A stretch of DNA of 37,652 bases from Candidatus Neomicrothrix sp. UBA7884. GTDB lineage: Bacteria > Actinomycetota > Acidimicrobiia > Acidimicrobiales > MedAcidi-G1. Under the pieces are notes generated by a model. The model worked only from the letters and a program-made list of their open reading frames with translations. It was not told the origin of the DNA and did not search any database. This document shows, piece by piece, positions 31,306 through 37,652 of the stretch. Made by a program: the position numbers and the translations under genes. Each line of letters begins with the position of its first letter. The stretch's first letter is position 1. The stretch is taken from NCBI GenBank assembly GCA_002501135.1, contig DLRQ01000087.1, positions 47,959 to 85,610 on the forward strand, written 5' to 3'.

Positions 31306-33794
31306 TGGACGACACAACGCCAGAAGAGGCCGACAAGACGGCCACCTCCACCGACGGCGACACCATCGTCGGTTCGATCCAACCCATCGAGATCCAGGAG
31401 GAGATGGAGAGATCCTTCCTCGACTATGCCATGTCGGTGATCGTGGCGAGGGCACTGCCCGATGCCCGCGACGGTCTCAAGCCGGTCCATCGACGGATTC
31501 TCTGGGGCATGTACGACCTGGGGGCCAGGCCCGACCGACCCACCATGAAGTGCGCCCGTGTAACCGGCGAGGTCATGGGCAAGTACCACCCACACGGCGA
31601 CCAGGCCATCTACGACGCCCTGGTCCGGATGGGCCAGAGCTTCAGCGTCCGCCACCTTCTGGTCCACCCCAAGGGCAACTTTGGGTACTCACCCGACGAC
31701 TCGGCAGCGGCCGCCCGTTACACCGAGTGTCGACTCAGGCCCATTGCCCTCTCAATCCTCGATGGAATCGACGAGGACACGGTCGACTTCACCGAGAATT
31801 ACTCGGGCGAGTTCACCGAGCCGACCGTGATGCCGGCCCGGTTTCCCAACCTCCTCGTAAATGGAAGCCAGGGCATCGCCGTCGGCATGGCCACCAACAT
31901 CCCATCCCACAACCTGGCTGAGGTGATCGACGCCACGGTGTGCCTCATCGACAACCCCGACTCCACCCCCGACGACCTGATGGAGTTTCTCCCGGCCCCC
32001 GACTTTCCCACCGGTGCCCTGATTCTGGGGCGTAGCGGAGCCCGTGAGGCGTACCGGACCGGCCGCGGAACTATCCGCATGCGTGCCTGTACCGAGATCG
32101 AAGAGGGCCCCCGTTCAACCCAGATAGTGATCAGCGAACTGCCCTACCAGGCCAGCCCCAATCAGATCATGTCCAAGATCCGTGACCTGGTAGATGCACG
32201 CGAGATTGACGGGATAGCCGACATCAACGACGAGTCCGCACAGGGCAGGACACGCATCGTCATAAGGCTGAAGCGTGATGCAGCGGCGCTCGTGACGCTC
32301 AACAACCTGTTCAAGCGAACCCCTCTGCAGACCACCTTTTCCGTGAACTCGGTAGCTCTCGTCGACGGTATTCCACGGACCCTGAACCTGTGCGAGATGC
32401 TTCAGGCATACATAGACCATCAGGTCGAGGTCGTCCGCCGCCGGTCGCTGTATCGGCTCGAAAAAGCCCGTGCAGAGGCCCACATCACCGAGGGCCTCAT
32501 CAAGGCCCTGAAGTTGATCGATGAGGTTATTGCCCTGATCCGCGGCTCAGCCGACCGTTCTGCTGCCCGCGAGGGACTCATGGGTGAGACCTTCGAATTC
32601 ACAGAGGTTCAGGCAAACCACATCCTCGACATGCAACTTGTCCGCCTTACCAGGCTGGGTCGGTCAAGCCTCGAGGACCGGCTCCGTGATCTGGATGTCG
32701 TGATTGCCGACCTCGAAGAGGTGCTGGCCGATCAGGGTCGGCTCCGTGGCGTCATCAAGGATGAGCTCATTGAGGTTCGTGACAGGTACGCCGAGCCACG
32801 TCGTAGTCAGATCGTCCACGACCCCGGCGAGCTTGACATCGAGGATCTGATCGACGACGAGGAAATGGTGTTCGCCATGAGTTCCTCGGGTTATGTCAAG
32901 ACGATGTCGGTCACCGAGTTCCGTACCCAGGGTCGCGGTGGCAAGGGCGTTACCGGTACCCGCCTCAAGGAGGAGGACGCCGTCTCGCACCTCATCCATA
33001 CGACGGCACACGCGTACCTCCTGTTCTTCTCCACGCGGGGCAGGGTCTACCGCCTCAAGGCCCATGAGGTTCCTATGGCCGGACGGACCGCCCGCGGTAC
33101 CTCAATCGTGAACCTCCTGCCCCTCCAGCCCGATGAGCGTGTGCAGGCGGTCATCGACACCCGCGACTACGAGACCCATCGCTATCTGTTCTTCGCCACC
33201 AGGTCGGGGCGTGTCAAGAAGACGTTGTTCACTGCCTACGATTCATCGCTCAAGGCCGGGCTCATAGCCGTGAAGCTCAACGACGGTGACGAGTTGGTGG
33301 CAGTTGTGCCCACCAGCGGCGACGACGACCTGTTGTTGGTGTCGCGGTCCGGTCAGACCTTGCGAATCGGAGAGGGCGACGTCCGCGCAATGGGCCGAAG
33401 CGCTGCCGGTGTCAGGGGAATGGGGTTCCGCGGCGACGACGAGCTGGTGTCGTGCGCCGTAGTCAGGCCCGGAGCGTCGGTGTTCCACCTCACGACCGAG
33501 GGCTACGGCAAGCGGACAGATATCGGGGAGTTCACCCGCAAGGGTCGTGGCGGGCTGGGTGTGAGGGGAATCAGGACAACCGACGATCGTGGTCGTGTGG
33601 CCGGTGCGCTCGTGGTCGACGAAGCCGACGACGTGTTCGCCATCACGACCGGCGGCATGATCATAAGAATGCCGGTTGCCGACATTTCCATTCAGGGGCG
33701 TGATGCAACCGGTGTCGCGGTCATGTCCCCCGGTGAGGGCAACGAGGTGGCCGCCGTGTCACCGGTTCCCTCCCAAGAGGAAGACTCCGACTGA
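31305..33794 (+). CDS. gyrA: DNA gyrase subunit A
   Basis: This 829-residue subunit cuts and rejoins DNA through Tyr139 in AARYTECRL. The winged-helix and tower domains are followed by a C-terminal beta-pinwheel. TQGRGGKGVTG there is close to the GyrA box QRRGGKG, which argues for gyrase over topoisomerase IV. The quinolone-resistance region reads YHPHGDQAIYD (94-104). The residue matching E. coli Ser83 is Gln100 and Asp87 is kept as Asp104. The loop usually VDGQGNFGS reads VHPKGNFGY. The protein starts with a short acidic N-terminal extension. It overlaps gyrB by one base. Confidence 0.97.
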   Translation: MDDTTPEEADKTATSTDGDTIVGSIQPIEIQEEMERSFLDYAMSVIVARALPDARDGLKPVHRRILWGMYDLGARPDRPTMKCARVTGEVMGKYHPHGDQAIYDALVRMGQSFSVRHLLVHPKGNFGYSPDDSAAAARYTECRLRPIALSILDGIDEDTVDFTENYSGEFTEPTVMPARFPNLLVNGSQGIAVGMATNIPSHNLAEVIDATVCLIDNPDSTPDDLMEFLPAPDFPTGALILGRSGAREAYRTGRGTIRMRACTEIEEGPRSTQIVISELPYQASPNQIMSKIRDLVDAREIDGIADINDESAQGRTRIVIRLKRDAAALVTLNNLFKRTPLQTTFSVNSVALVDGIPRTLNLCEMLQAYIDHQVEVVRRRSLYRLEKARAEAHITEGLIKALKLIDEVIALIRGSADRSAAREGLMGETFEFTEVQANHILDMQLVRLTRLGRSSLEDRLRDLDVVIADLEEVLADQGRLRGVIKDELIEVRDRYAEPRRSQIVHDPGELDIEDLIDDEEMVFAMSSSGYVKTMSVTEFRTQGRGGKGVTGTRLKEEDAVSHLIHTTAHAYLLFFSTRGRVYRLKAHEVPMAGRTARGTSIVNLLPLQPDERVQAVIDTRDYETHRYLFFATRSGRVKKTLFTAYDSSLKAGLIAVKLNDGDELVAVVPTSGDDDLLLVSRSGQTLRIGEGDVRAMGRSAAGVRGMGFRGDDELVSCAVVRPGASVFHLTTEGYGKRTDIGEFTRKGRGGLGVRGIRTTDDRGRVAGALVVDEADDVFAITTGGMIIRMPVADISIQGRDATGVAVMSPGEGNEVAAVSPVPSQEEDSD

Positions 33795-33916
33795 CCACTC
33801 CGGTCTTGCGTTCTTCAGTAGGCATCCGGTAACAGCTTCCCCCGACAACGCCCGGATCGTGTGCATCGCGTCAGCGGATCCGGCGCAGGCGCGTGCCACC
33901 CAACCGGAGGACAGCC

Positions 33917-34267
33917 GTGCGACGTCGAGGCCCAATAGGTGATCTCGGGCAGATCCTGCCCCTCGTTCTGTTGATGGTGGCGCTTGGCGCCGCCATGGCC
34001 CTGCTGGTCGCCGAGTTGGGTGTGATCGCCGTTGACCGTGCACGGGCGAGATCTGCGGCGGTGTTGGCTGTGGCCACCGAGCGTGGCGACGGACGCACCG
34101 TGGCTAGGGAGTTCGCCTCGGCCAACGGAGCCCAACTCGAGTCCTTTGAACACGCCGGCGGCGAGGTGCTGGTTGTGGTCAGCGTGGGCCGTGCGCGGAC
34201 TACCGCGAGGGCTGTTGCCGTGTTGTGCAACCAGGGCGAACCCTGTGGCCGCTTCACCGAGCCGTAG
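33917..34267 (+). CDS. TadE/TadG-like single-pass membrane protein
   Basis: This 116-residue protein has a short basic N-terminus (MRRRGPIGDLGQ) and one transmembrane helix around residues 12-37 (ILPLVLLMVALGAAMALLVAELGV). Then comes VDRARARSAAVLAVATERGDG, which resembles the pilin-like TadE/G N-terminal pattern of actinobacteria. The pair of Cys near the end (CNQGEPC) could form a disulfide outside. GTG at 33917 has GGAGG 6 bp upstream; another GTG at 33893 lacks this. No other Tad or Flp gene is in the window, so its role is unknown. It lies between gyrA and the DUF3566 gene. Confidence 0.7.
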   Translation: MRRRGPIGDLGQILPLVLLMVALGAAMALLVAELGVIAVDRARARSAAVLAVATERGDGRTVAREFASANGAQLESFEHAGGEVLVVVSVGRARTTARAVAVLCNQGEPCGRFTEP

Positions 34268-34270
34268 ACT
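34265..34270 (+). promoter_or_regulatory. Candidate -10 box (TAGACT) for the DUF3566 gene
   Basis: TAGACT starts on the TAG stop of the TadE/G-like gene and ends 8 bases before the GTG at 34279. This gives a near-leaderless start. No ribosome site is seen. Confidence 0.4.
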
Positions 34271-34278
34271 TCTGTGCC

Positions 34279-35064
34279 GTGACCGACCAGAGGACCGATG
34301 ACGTGGATCGCGAGGGTGTACCGGCTGACCTGCCCCCTCGTACGCAGCCGCAGTCCTCAGCGGACCTGTTGGCCCGTGTCGCATCCGCCAGAGAGGCAGA
34401 TGCTCCTGATCTGGTTGCACAGCCCGTAGGGCACACCGGATCGCCGGGCAGGTCTGTTGGGCAGTTCTTGAGGGGAGGCCAGTTTGCGGGCCGGTTCCAG
34501 GGTGGCAGGCGCAGTCTCAGATCCGGCGGGCCGACACAGAAGAAGGCCGGGCTTCCACGTGTCGTGGCGGAGCGACCGGCTACCGGAGTGGGGCGTGGCG
34601 GGTACCGGGTGCGTCGGGTACGTCGTCTTCTCAGACACATCGAACCGTGGTCGGTGCTCAAGGTCACGCTGGTGTTCTACTTCTGCGTCTGGGGCCTAGT
34701 CGTCATCTCCACCCGGATGCTCTGGGGTGCCGCAGAGGATGCCGGAACAATTTCCAAGATTGAGAACTTCGTCGAGGAACTGTTCACTCTGGAGACGTTC
34801 GAGTTCGACTCCGGTCAGATACTGCGGGTGTTCACCCTCGGGGGCCTCGTCCTGGTAATCGGTGGTACGGGTGTAACCGTTGTCATGGTGGTCCTCTTCA
34901 ACCTGATCAGCGATCTGGTTGGCGGAGTTCGCTTCACAATGATCGAAGAGGAGACGGCCGTTCGACAGCGACGCCTCCGGCGCGGCGACCACGAGGTCGA
35001 CGAGGAGACACCGTCGACCTATGACCCCGGAAGGGGTCACCCTGACAGACCACCCGGCGGGTAG
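34279..35064 (+). CDS. DUF3566 domain membrane protein
   Basis: This 261-residue protein has a disordered N-terminal half of about 120 residues rich in Pro, Gly, Arg and Ser. The DUF3566 domain follows: RRVRRLLRHIEPWSVLKVTLVFY with a first transmembrane helix (WSVLKVTLVFYFCVWGLVV), an extracytoplasmic segment, and a second helix (LGGLVLVIGGTGVTVVMVVLF) ending NLISDLVGGVRFTM. An acidic tail closes it. The family is actinobacterial and sits after gyrA in Mycobacterium (Rv0007). Function is unknown. The start is GTG at 34279. tRNA-Ile follows 38 bp downstream. Confidence 0.9.
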   Translation: MTDQRTDDVDREGVPADLPPRTQPQSSADLLARVASAREADAPDLVAQPVGHTGSPGRSVGQFLRGGQFAGRFQGGRRSLRSGGPTQKKAGLPRVVAERPATGVGRGGYRVRRVRRLLRHIEPWSVLKVTLVFYFCVWGLVVISTRMLWGAAEDAGTISKIENFVEELFTLETFEFDSGQILRVFTLGGLVLVIGGTGVTVVMVVLFNLISDLVGGVRFTMIEEETAVRQRRLRRGDHEVDEETPSTYDPGRGHPDRPPGG

Positions 35065-35102
35065 TCAGCGGTTAGGGCCCGGCGATACCGTTTCCGGTCC
35101 AC

Positions 35103-35176
<74 letters not shown>

Positions 35177-35258
35177 CGTCAACCCCGTCGGGGAATACCA
35201 TCGTTGTCCTCGATGGACCTGTCGGGTTGGCCTGTCAATATGGGGAGGTCGGACGCAT

Positions 35259-35408
35259 ATGAGGGCCATTGTGAGGGCCGTCAGGCAGGCGGCCGCTGCG
35301 GTCTCGGTGGCCGCTGCGGTGGTCACCGCCCTGCGCCTTCGGGGAAGGGTTGCAGCTCCGATGCAGTTCGGTGGGTGGCGGAGGCTTACCGGGCCGGGTC
35401 TGCGCTGA
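35259..35408 (+). CDS. Small 49-codon ORF coupled to the downstream oxidoreductase
   Basis: An ATG at 35259 is preceded by GGGGAGGT about 10 bp upstream. The frame encodes 49 residues: a basic start (MRAIVRAVRQ), an Ala/Val hydrophobic stretch (AAAAVSVAAAVVTAL, residues 11-25) long enough for a short membrane helix, and a basic tail with QFGGWRRLTGPGLR. The stop overlaps the ATG of the next gene (TGATG). I recognise no family; the place after tRNA-Ile is where some actinobacteria carry other tiny membrane proteins. The ribosome site and stop-start overlap are the support. Confidence 0.55.
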   Translation: MRAIVRAVRQAAAAVSVAAAVVTALRLRGRVAAPMQFGGWRRLTGPGLR

Positions 35409-36403
35409 TGAGGGTGGCGGTTCTGGGTGCCGGCGCCGTGGGTTCGAGGGTTGCACGACAGTTGCTTGCCGTGGACAGGGTCGACCAGGTACTTCTGCGT
35501 GACGTGTCGTCAGAGAGGCTGTCCCGGTCCGCAGGGTCGGTCGGTGACCGTGTCGTGATCGAACACCACCCCTTCCCGGCAACGATAGATGCGGACGCAG
35601 TGGTGGTGGCCAGCCCCCGGGGGACACAGTTGGCGGCAGCCGAGGAGGCGATTTCAGCTGGCCTGCCGGCCGTGCTTGTCTGCGACGGTCTTGCCGAGAC
35701 GGTAGCGGTCTTGAAACTCGACCGGGCAGCGCGTGATGTCGGTATCCCGGTTCTCGTAGGTGCCGGTTTTGCACCGGGCTTGACCTGTGTTCTCGTAGCC
35801 CACGGCATGTCATGGTTCGATGAGGTCGATGAGATCCATGTTTACAAGATGGGTGCCGGCGGACCGGCATGTGCTCTGGTCCACCACCGTGCTCTCAACC
35901 GATTCTCATATGACTGGCGCGACGATGCCTGGACCAAACGGCCCGGTGGATCGGGTAGGGAACTGTGTTGGTTTCCCGAACCGGTCGGCCCGCGTGACTG
36001 CTACAGGGCTGCGTTGGCGGATCCGGTGCTCCTCCACCATGCGTTTCCAGCGGTCGGTCGTATTACCTCCCGGATGGCGGCGACCCGCCGTGACAGGCTG
36101 ACGGCGCCCATGCCGATGCTGACACCGACCCATGCCGAGGGTGGTACGGGTGCGGTGAGGGTCGAGTTGAGGGGCCGGCGGGGGACCGCCCGAGAGACCC
36201 TGGTACTCGGGGCTGCAGAGCGGCCAGCCGTTGGTGCAGCGGCGGTTGCAGCCACCGCTGTTGAATGGGTCCTCGACGGCAGGGTGTCCGTTAGTGGAAT
36301 GGCTGGGCTGGCTGAAGCAGTTGAACCGGTCGGGTTTCTCGGCGAGTTGGCTGATCGGGGCCTGGCCACCGAGATATTTGAGGGTGACGGTGCGGGAAAC
36401 TGA
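35408..36403 (+). CDS. NAD(P)-binding oxidoreductase, saccharopine dehydrogenase-like
   Basis: This 331-residue protein opens with a Rossmann motif, MRVAVLGAGAVGSRVARQLL (G-x-G-x-x-G, residues 7-12). It goes on to a DADAVVVASPRGTQLAAAEEAI segment and VGAGFAPGLTCVLVAHG, the pattern of saccharopine-dehydrogenase-like and related carboxylate reductases. The C-terminal half has no motif that fixes a substrate. The frame is open upstream through the tRNA, but ATG at 35408 starts the fold directly and overlaps the stop of the 49-codon ORF. It converges on hisN with 4 bp between their stops. Confidence 0.82.
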   Translation: MRVAVLGAGAVGSRVARQLLAVDRVDQVLLRDVSSERLSRSAGSVGDRVVIEHHPFPATIDADAVVVASPRGTQLAAAEEAISAGLPAVLVCDGLAETVAVLKLDRAARDVGIPVLVGAGFAPGLTCVLVAHGMSWFDEVDEIHVYKMGAGGPACALVHHRALNRFSYDWRDDAWTKRPGGSGRELCWFPEPVGPRDCYRAALADPVLLHHAFPAVGRITSRMAATRRDRLTAPMPMLTPTHAEGGTGAVRVELRGRRGTARETLVLGAAERPAVGAAAVAATAVEWVLDGRVSVSGMAGLAEAVEPVGFLGELADRGLATEIFEGDGAGN

Positions 36404-36407
36404 GGGT

Positions 36408-37199
36408 CTAATGAACCGGTGAGCGACCGACTGCTGCCATGAGTGCAGCATGGAGCTTTGGGTTGGTTGCTATCGCATCTCCACCGTCGGCGGTGACGTT
36501 GCCTGCCATGTCGGTGAAGAGCCCACCGGCCTCCGGCAGGATGGTCAGCATCGGGGCGACATCCCACCGGTTGACGATGGGGTCGACCATTGCGTCGGCT
36601 CTTCCGGTGGCGACAAGTAGGTAGCCGTACGAATCTCCCCAGGTTCGGATGATGGAGCCGGCTGTCACCAGTGGGTCCAGGCGGGCAGCCGATTCCCAGT
36701 AGTCGACCCCGCTCGTGAGGATGCAGGCTCCGGCCAGGTTCGCGTGGTTGCCGACCCGGGTGGGAACGCCGTTGACGAAACAGCCGAGCCCCCGGCCGGC
36801 CCAGATGCACTCGCCGAGCGCCGGAATGTTGATGACACCTACGGCCGGACCGTGTTCGTCCTCGAGGGCGACAAGGTTGCCGAACAGGGGTACTCCCTGG
36901 ACAAATGAGACGGTTCCGTCGATGGGGTCGAGGATCCAGGTGCGACCGGAGTCGCCTACCTTGTCGACTTCTTCTTCGCCGACTATCGAGTCGCCGGGGT
37001 GTGCTCCTGAGATTCGTTCTCGCAGCAGCCGTTCGGCACGTCGGTCCGCAACCGTCACCGGGCTTCCGTCGTCCTTGCCCTCAACATCCAGGTCAGGGCT
37101 GCCGAAGAGCCCGAGGGTCAGGTCACCGGCCTCGCGGGCAATGGACACGGCGAAGTCGACCAGGGAGGCCTCAACGTGTGGAGGTGAGCCGGTGGTCAT
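36408..37199 (-). CDS. hisN: Inositol-monophosphatase family phosphatase, probable histidinol-phosphatase
   Basis: This 263-residue enzyme has the full metal-binding set: GEEE at 74-77, DPIDGT at 91-96 (D91, D94) and WD at 212-213. The segments WILDPIDGTVSFVQGVPLFG and RTWGDSYGYLLVATGRADAMVDP resemble HisN of corynebacteria and streptomycetes, which removes phosphate from histidinol-phosphate. No other his gene is near, so inositol or another sugar phosphate cannot be excluded. ATG at 37199 follows a weak AAAGG. A TAGTAA hexamer 7 bases before the ATG is a possible -10. Confidence 0.86.
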   Translation of the reverse strand: MTTGSPPHVEASLVDFAVSIAREAGDLTLGLFGSPDLDVEGKDDGSPVTVADRRAERLLRERISGAHPGDSIVGEEEVDKVGDSGRTWILDPIDGTVSFVQGVPLFGNLVALEDEHGPAVGVINIPALGECIWAGRGLGCFVNGVPTRVGNHANLAGACILTSGVDYWESAARLDPLVTAGSIIRTWGDSYGYLLVATGRADAMVDPIVNRWDVAPMLTILPEAGGLFTDMAGNVTADGGDAIATNPKLHAALMAAVGRSPVH

Positions 37200-37295
37200 G
37201 GTGCCTTTACTACCAGGTCAGAGCGGTTGTGAGGGGTAGTTCCGGCGGTCCTTACGGTATGAGGGGCTGCACGGCTACAGCATTGGCCTGTTGGG

Positions 37296-37301
37296 TACGC
37301 T
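37296..37301 (+). promoter_or_regulatory. Candidate -10 box (TACGCT), leaderless start for the 86-residue protein
   Basis: TACGCT is followed by six bases and then ATG at 37308, the same spacing as at 16171 and 13643. No ribosome site is present. Confidence 0.5.
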
Positions 37302-37307
37302 GGACCA

Positions 37308-37568
37308 ATGGAACAGCCTCTGTTGGAGCAGGTGCAGAACCTCAACGGATTGTCTTCAACCGAGTTGCTGGTAACGGTGGTTGGCGGACTGATCGTGTTG
37401 GGTCTGGTGGCGAAGTATCTCCTTCGTGGCGCCCTGGCGGTGTTCGTTGTCGCTGTGGGAATGTGGATGTTCGATGCACCCGAGGGTGTAAGAGAGATCG
37501 TGGGAAAGTACAGGGACCTTGTAATTGCGACGATCAAACCGGTGTTTGATCTCTTCGTCGGCGGGTGA
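37308..37568 (+). CDS. Small membrane protein, unknown function
   Basis: This 86-residue protein has a polar N-terminus with a helix (LLEQVQNLNGLS), one or two close hydrophobic segments (LLVTVVGGLIVLGLVAKYLL and ALAVFVVAVGMWMF, residues about 20-55), and an amphipathic C-terminal helix (EIVGKYRDLVIATIKPVFDLFVGG). No family is recognised. It diverges from hisN across 108 bp and has its own candidate promoter placed for a leaderless message. Confidence 0.7.
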   Translation: MEQPLLEQVQNLNGLSSTELLVTVVGGLIVLGLVAKYLLRGALAVFVVAVGMWMFDAPEGVREIVGKYRDLVIATIKPVFDLFVGG

Positions 37569-37630
37569 ATCCCGGGCACTTGACGGCTAGCTGATCGGCC
37601 TGGCGGTAACCGGCCTGCACAAACGGTCAG

Positions 37631-37652
37631 CGCGCTTGGAGGGACTCGAACC
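37631..37652 (-). tRNA. Partial tRNA, 3' end only (cut by window edge)
   Basis: On the minus strand the last bases give the end of a T arm (GG-TTCGAGT-CCCTC), then a 7-base acceptor strand CAAGCGC and a G discriminator, with no CCA encoded. The 5' part and anticodon lie outside the window, so the amino acid cannot be told. Confidence 0.6.

Noticed and set aside
34548..34566. Second parS-like site (CTTCCACGTGTCGTGG)
   Set aside because: Only the central CCACGTG half matches; the right arm GAAACA is missing.

Overview
The window is the replication-origin region of a GC-rich actinobacterial chromosome, about 25 kb in. Gene order follows the origin-flanking order known from Mycobacterium: rpsF-ssb-rpsR-rplI-dnaB, DUF5318, pcnA, trxB-trxA-cwlM, then parB-parA-rsmG-jag-yidC-yidD-rnpA-rpmH, the origin, dnaA-dnaN-recF-dciA-gyrB-gyrA, a DUF3566 gene and tRNA-Ile(GAT). 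PcnA, DUF5318, DUF3566 and a CwlM-like protein point to Actinomycetota. A deep, non-mycobacterial lineage such as Acidimicrobiia is my inference from divergence and missing genes, not from an alignment.

Layout. Bases 1-330 hold the end of a proline racemase-family gene. Bases 345-4861 hold a minus-strand cluster of FGGY kinase, alkylglycerone-phosphate-synthase-like flavoprotein and glycerol-3-phosphate dehydrogenase. Next come an MscS channel and a small membrane protein (4910-6331), the dnaB/rplI/rpsR/ssb/rpsF block (6340-9739), panB, DUF5318, pcnA and a histone-deacetylase-like gene (9971-13631), all on minus. From 13778 to 18992 a plus-strand block (GNAT, DegV, a membrane pseudokinase, a small membrane protein, trxB, trxA, CwlM-like) runs toward the origin. 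From 19045 to 24483 the segregation, membrane-insertion and ribosome genes are on minus, with a perfect parS site at 20813-20828 between parA and rsmG.

Origin. Two DnaA-box clusters flank dnaA. The rpmH-dnaA gap holds two perfect tandem TTATCCACA boxes and one perfect reverse box. The dnaA-dnaN gap holds degenerate boxes, some at 10-bp spacing. From dnaA onward nearly all genes are on plus, so most genes on both arms are transcribed with fork movement.

Right end. After gyrA come a TadE/G-like membrane protein, the DUF3566 protein, tRNA-Ile, an unlisted 49-codon ORF coupled to an NAD(P)-binding oxidoreductase, a HisN-type phosphatase, a small membrane protein and the 3' end of a minus-strand tRNA at the edge.

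The window is mostly a conserved core. The points that stand out are a stand-alone degenerate kinase at the position where mycobacteria carry MurJ with its pseudokinase domain, a CwlM-like protein lacking amidase zinc ligands, an ambiguous dnaA start, recurrent TANNCT -10 boxes placed for leaderless transcription, an acidic extension on ribosomal protein S18, and the 49-codon ORF. No CRISPR array, prophage, insertion sequence or integron was seen.
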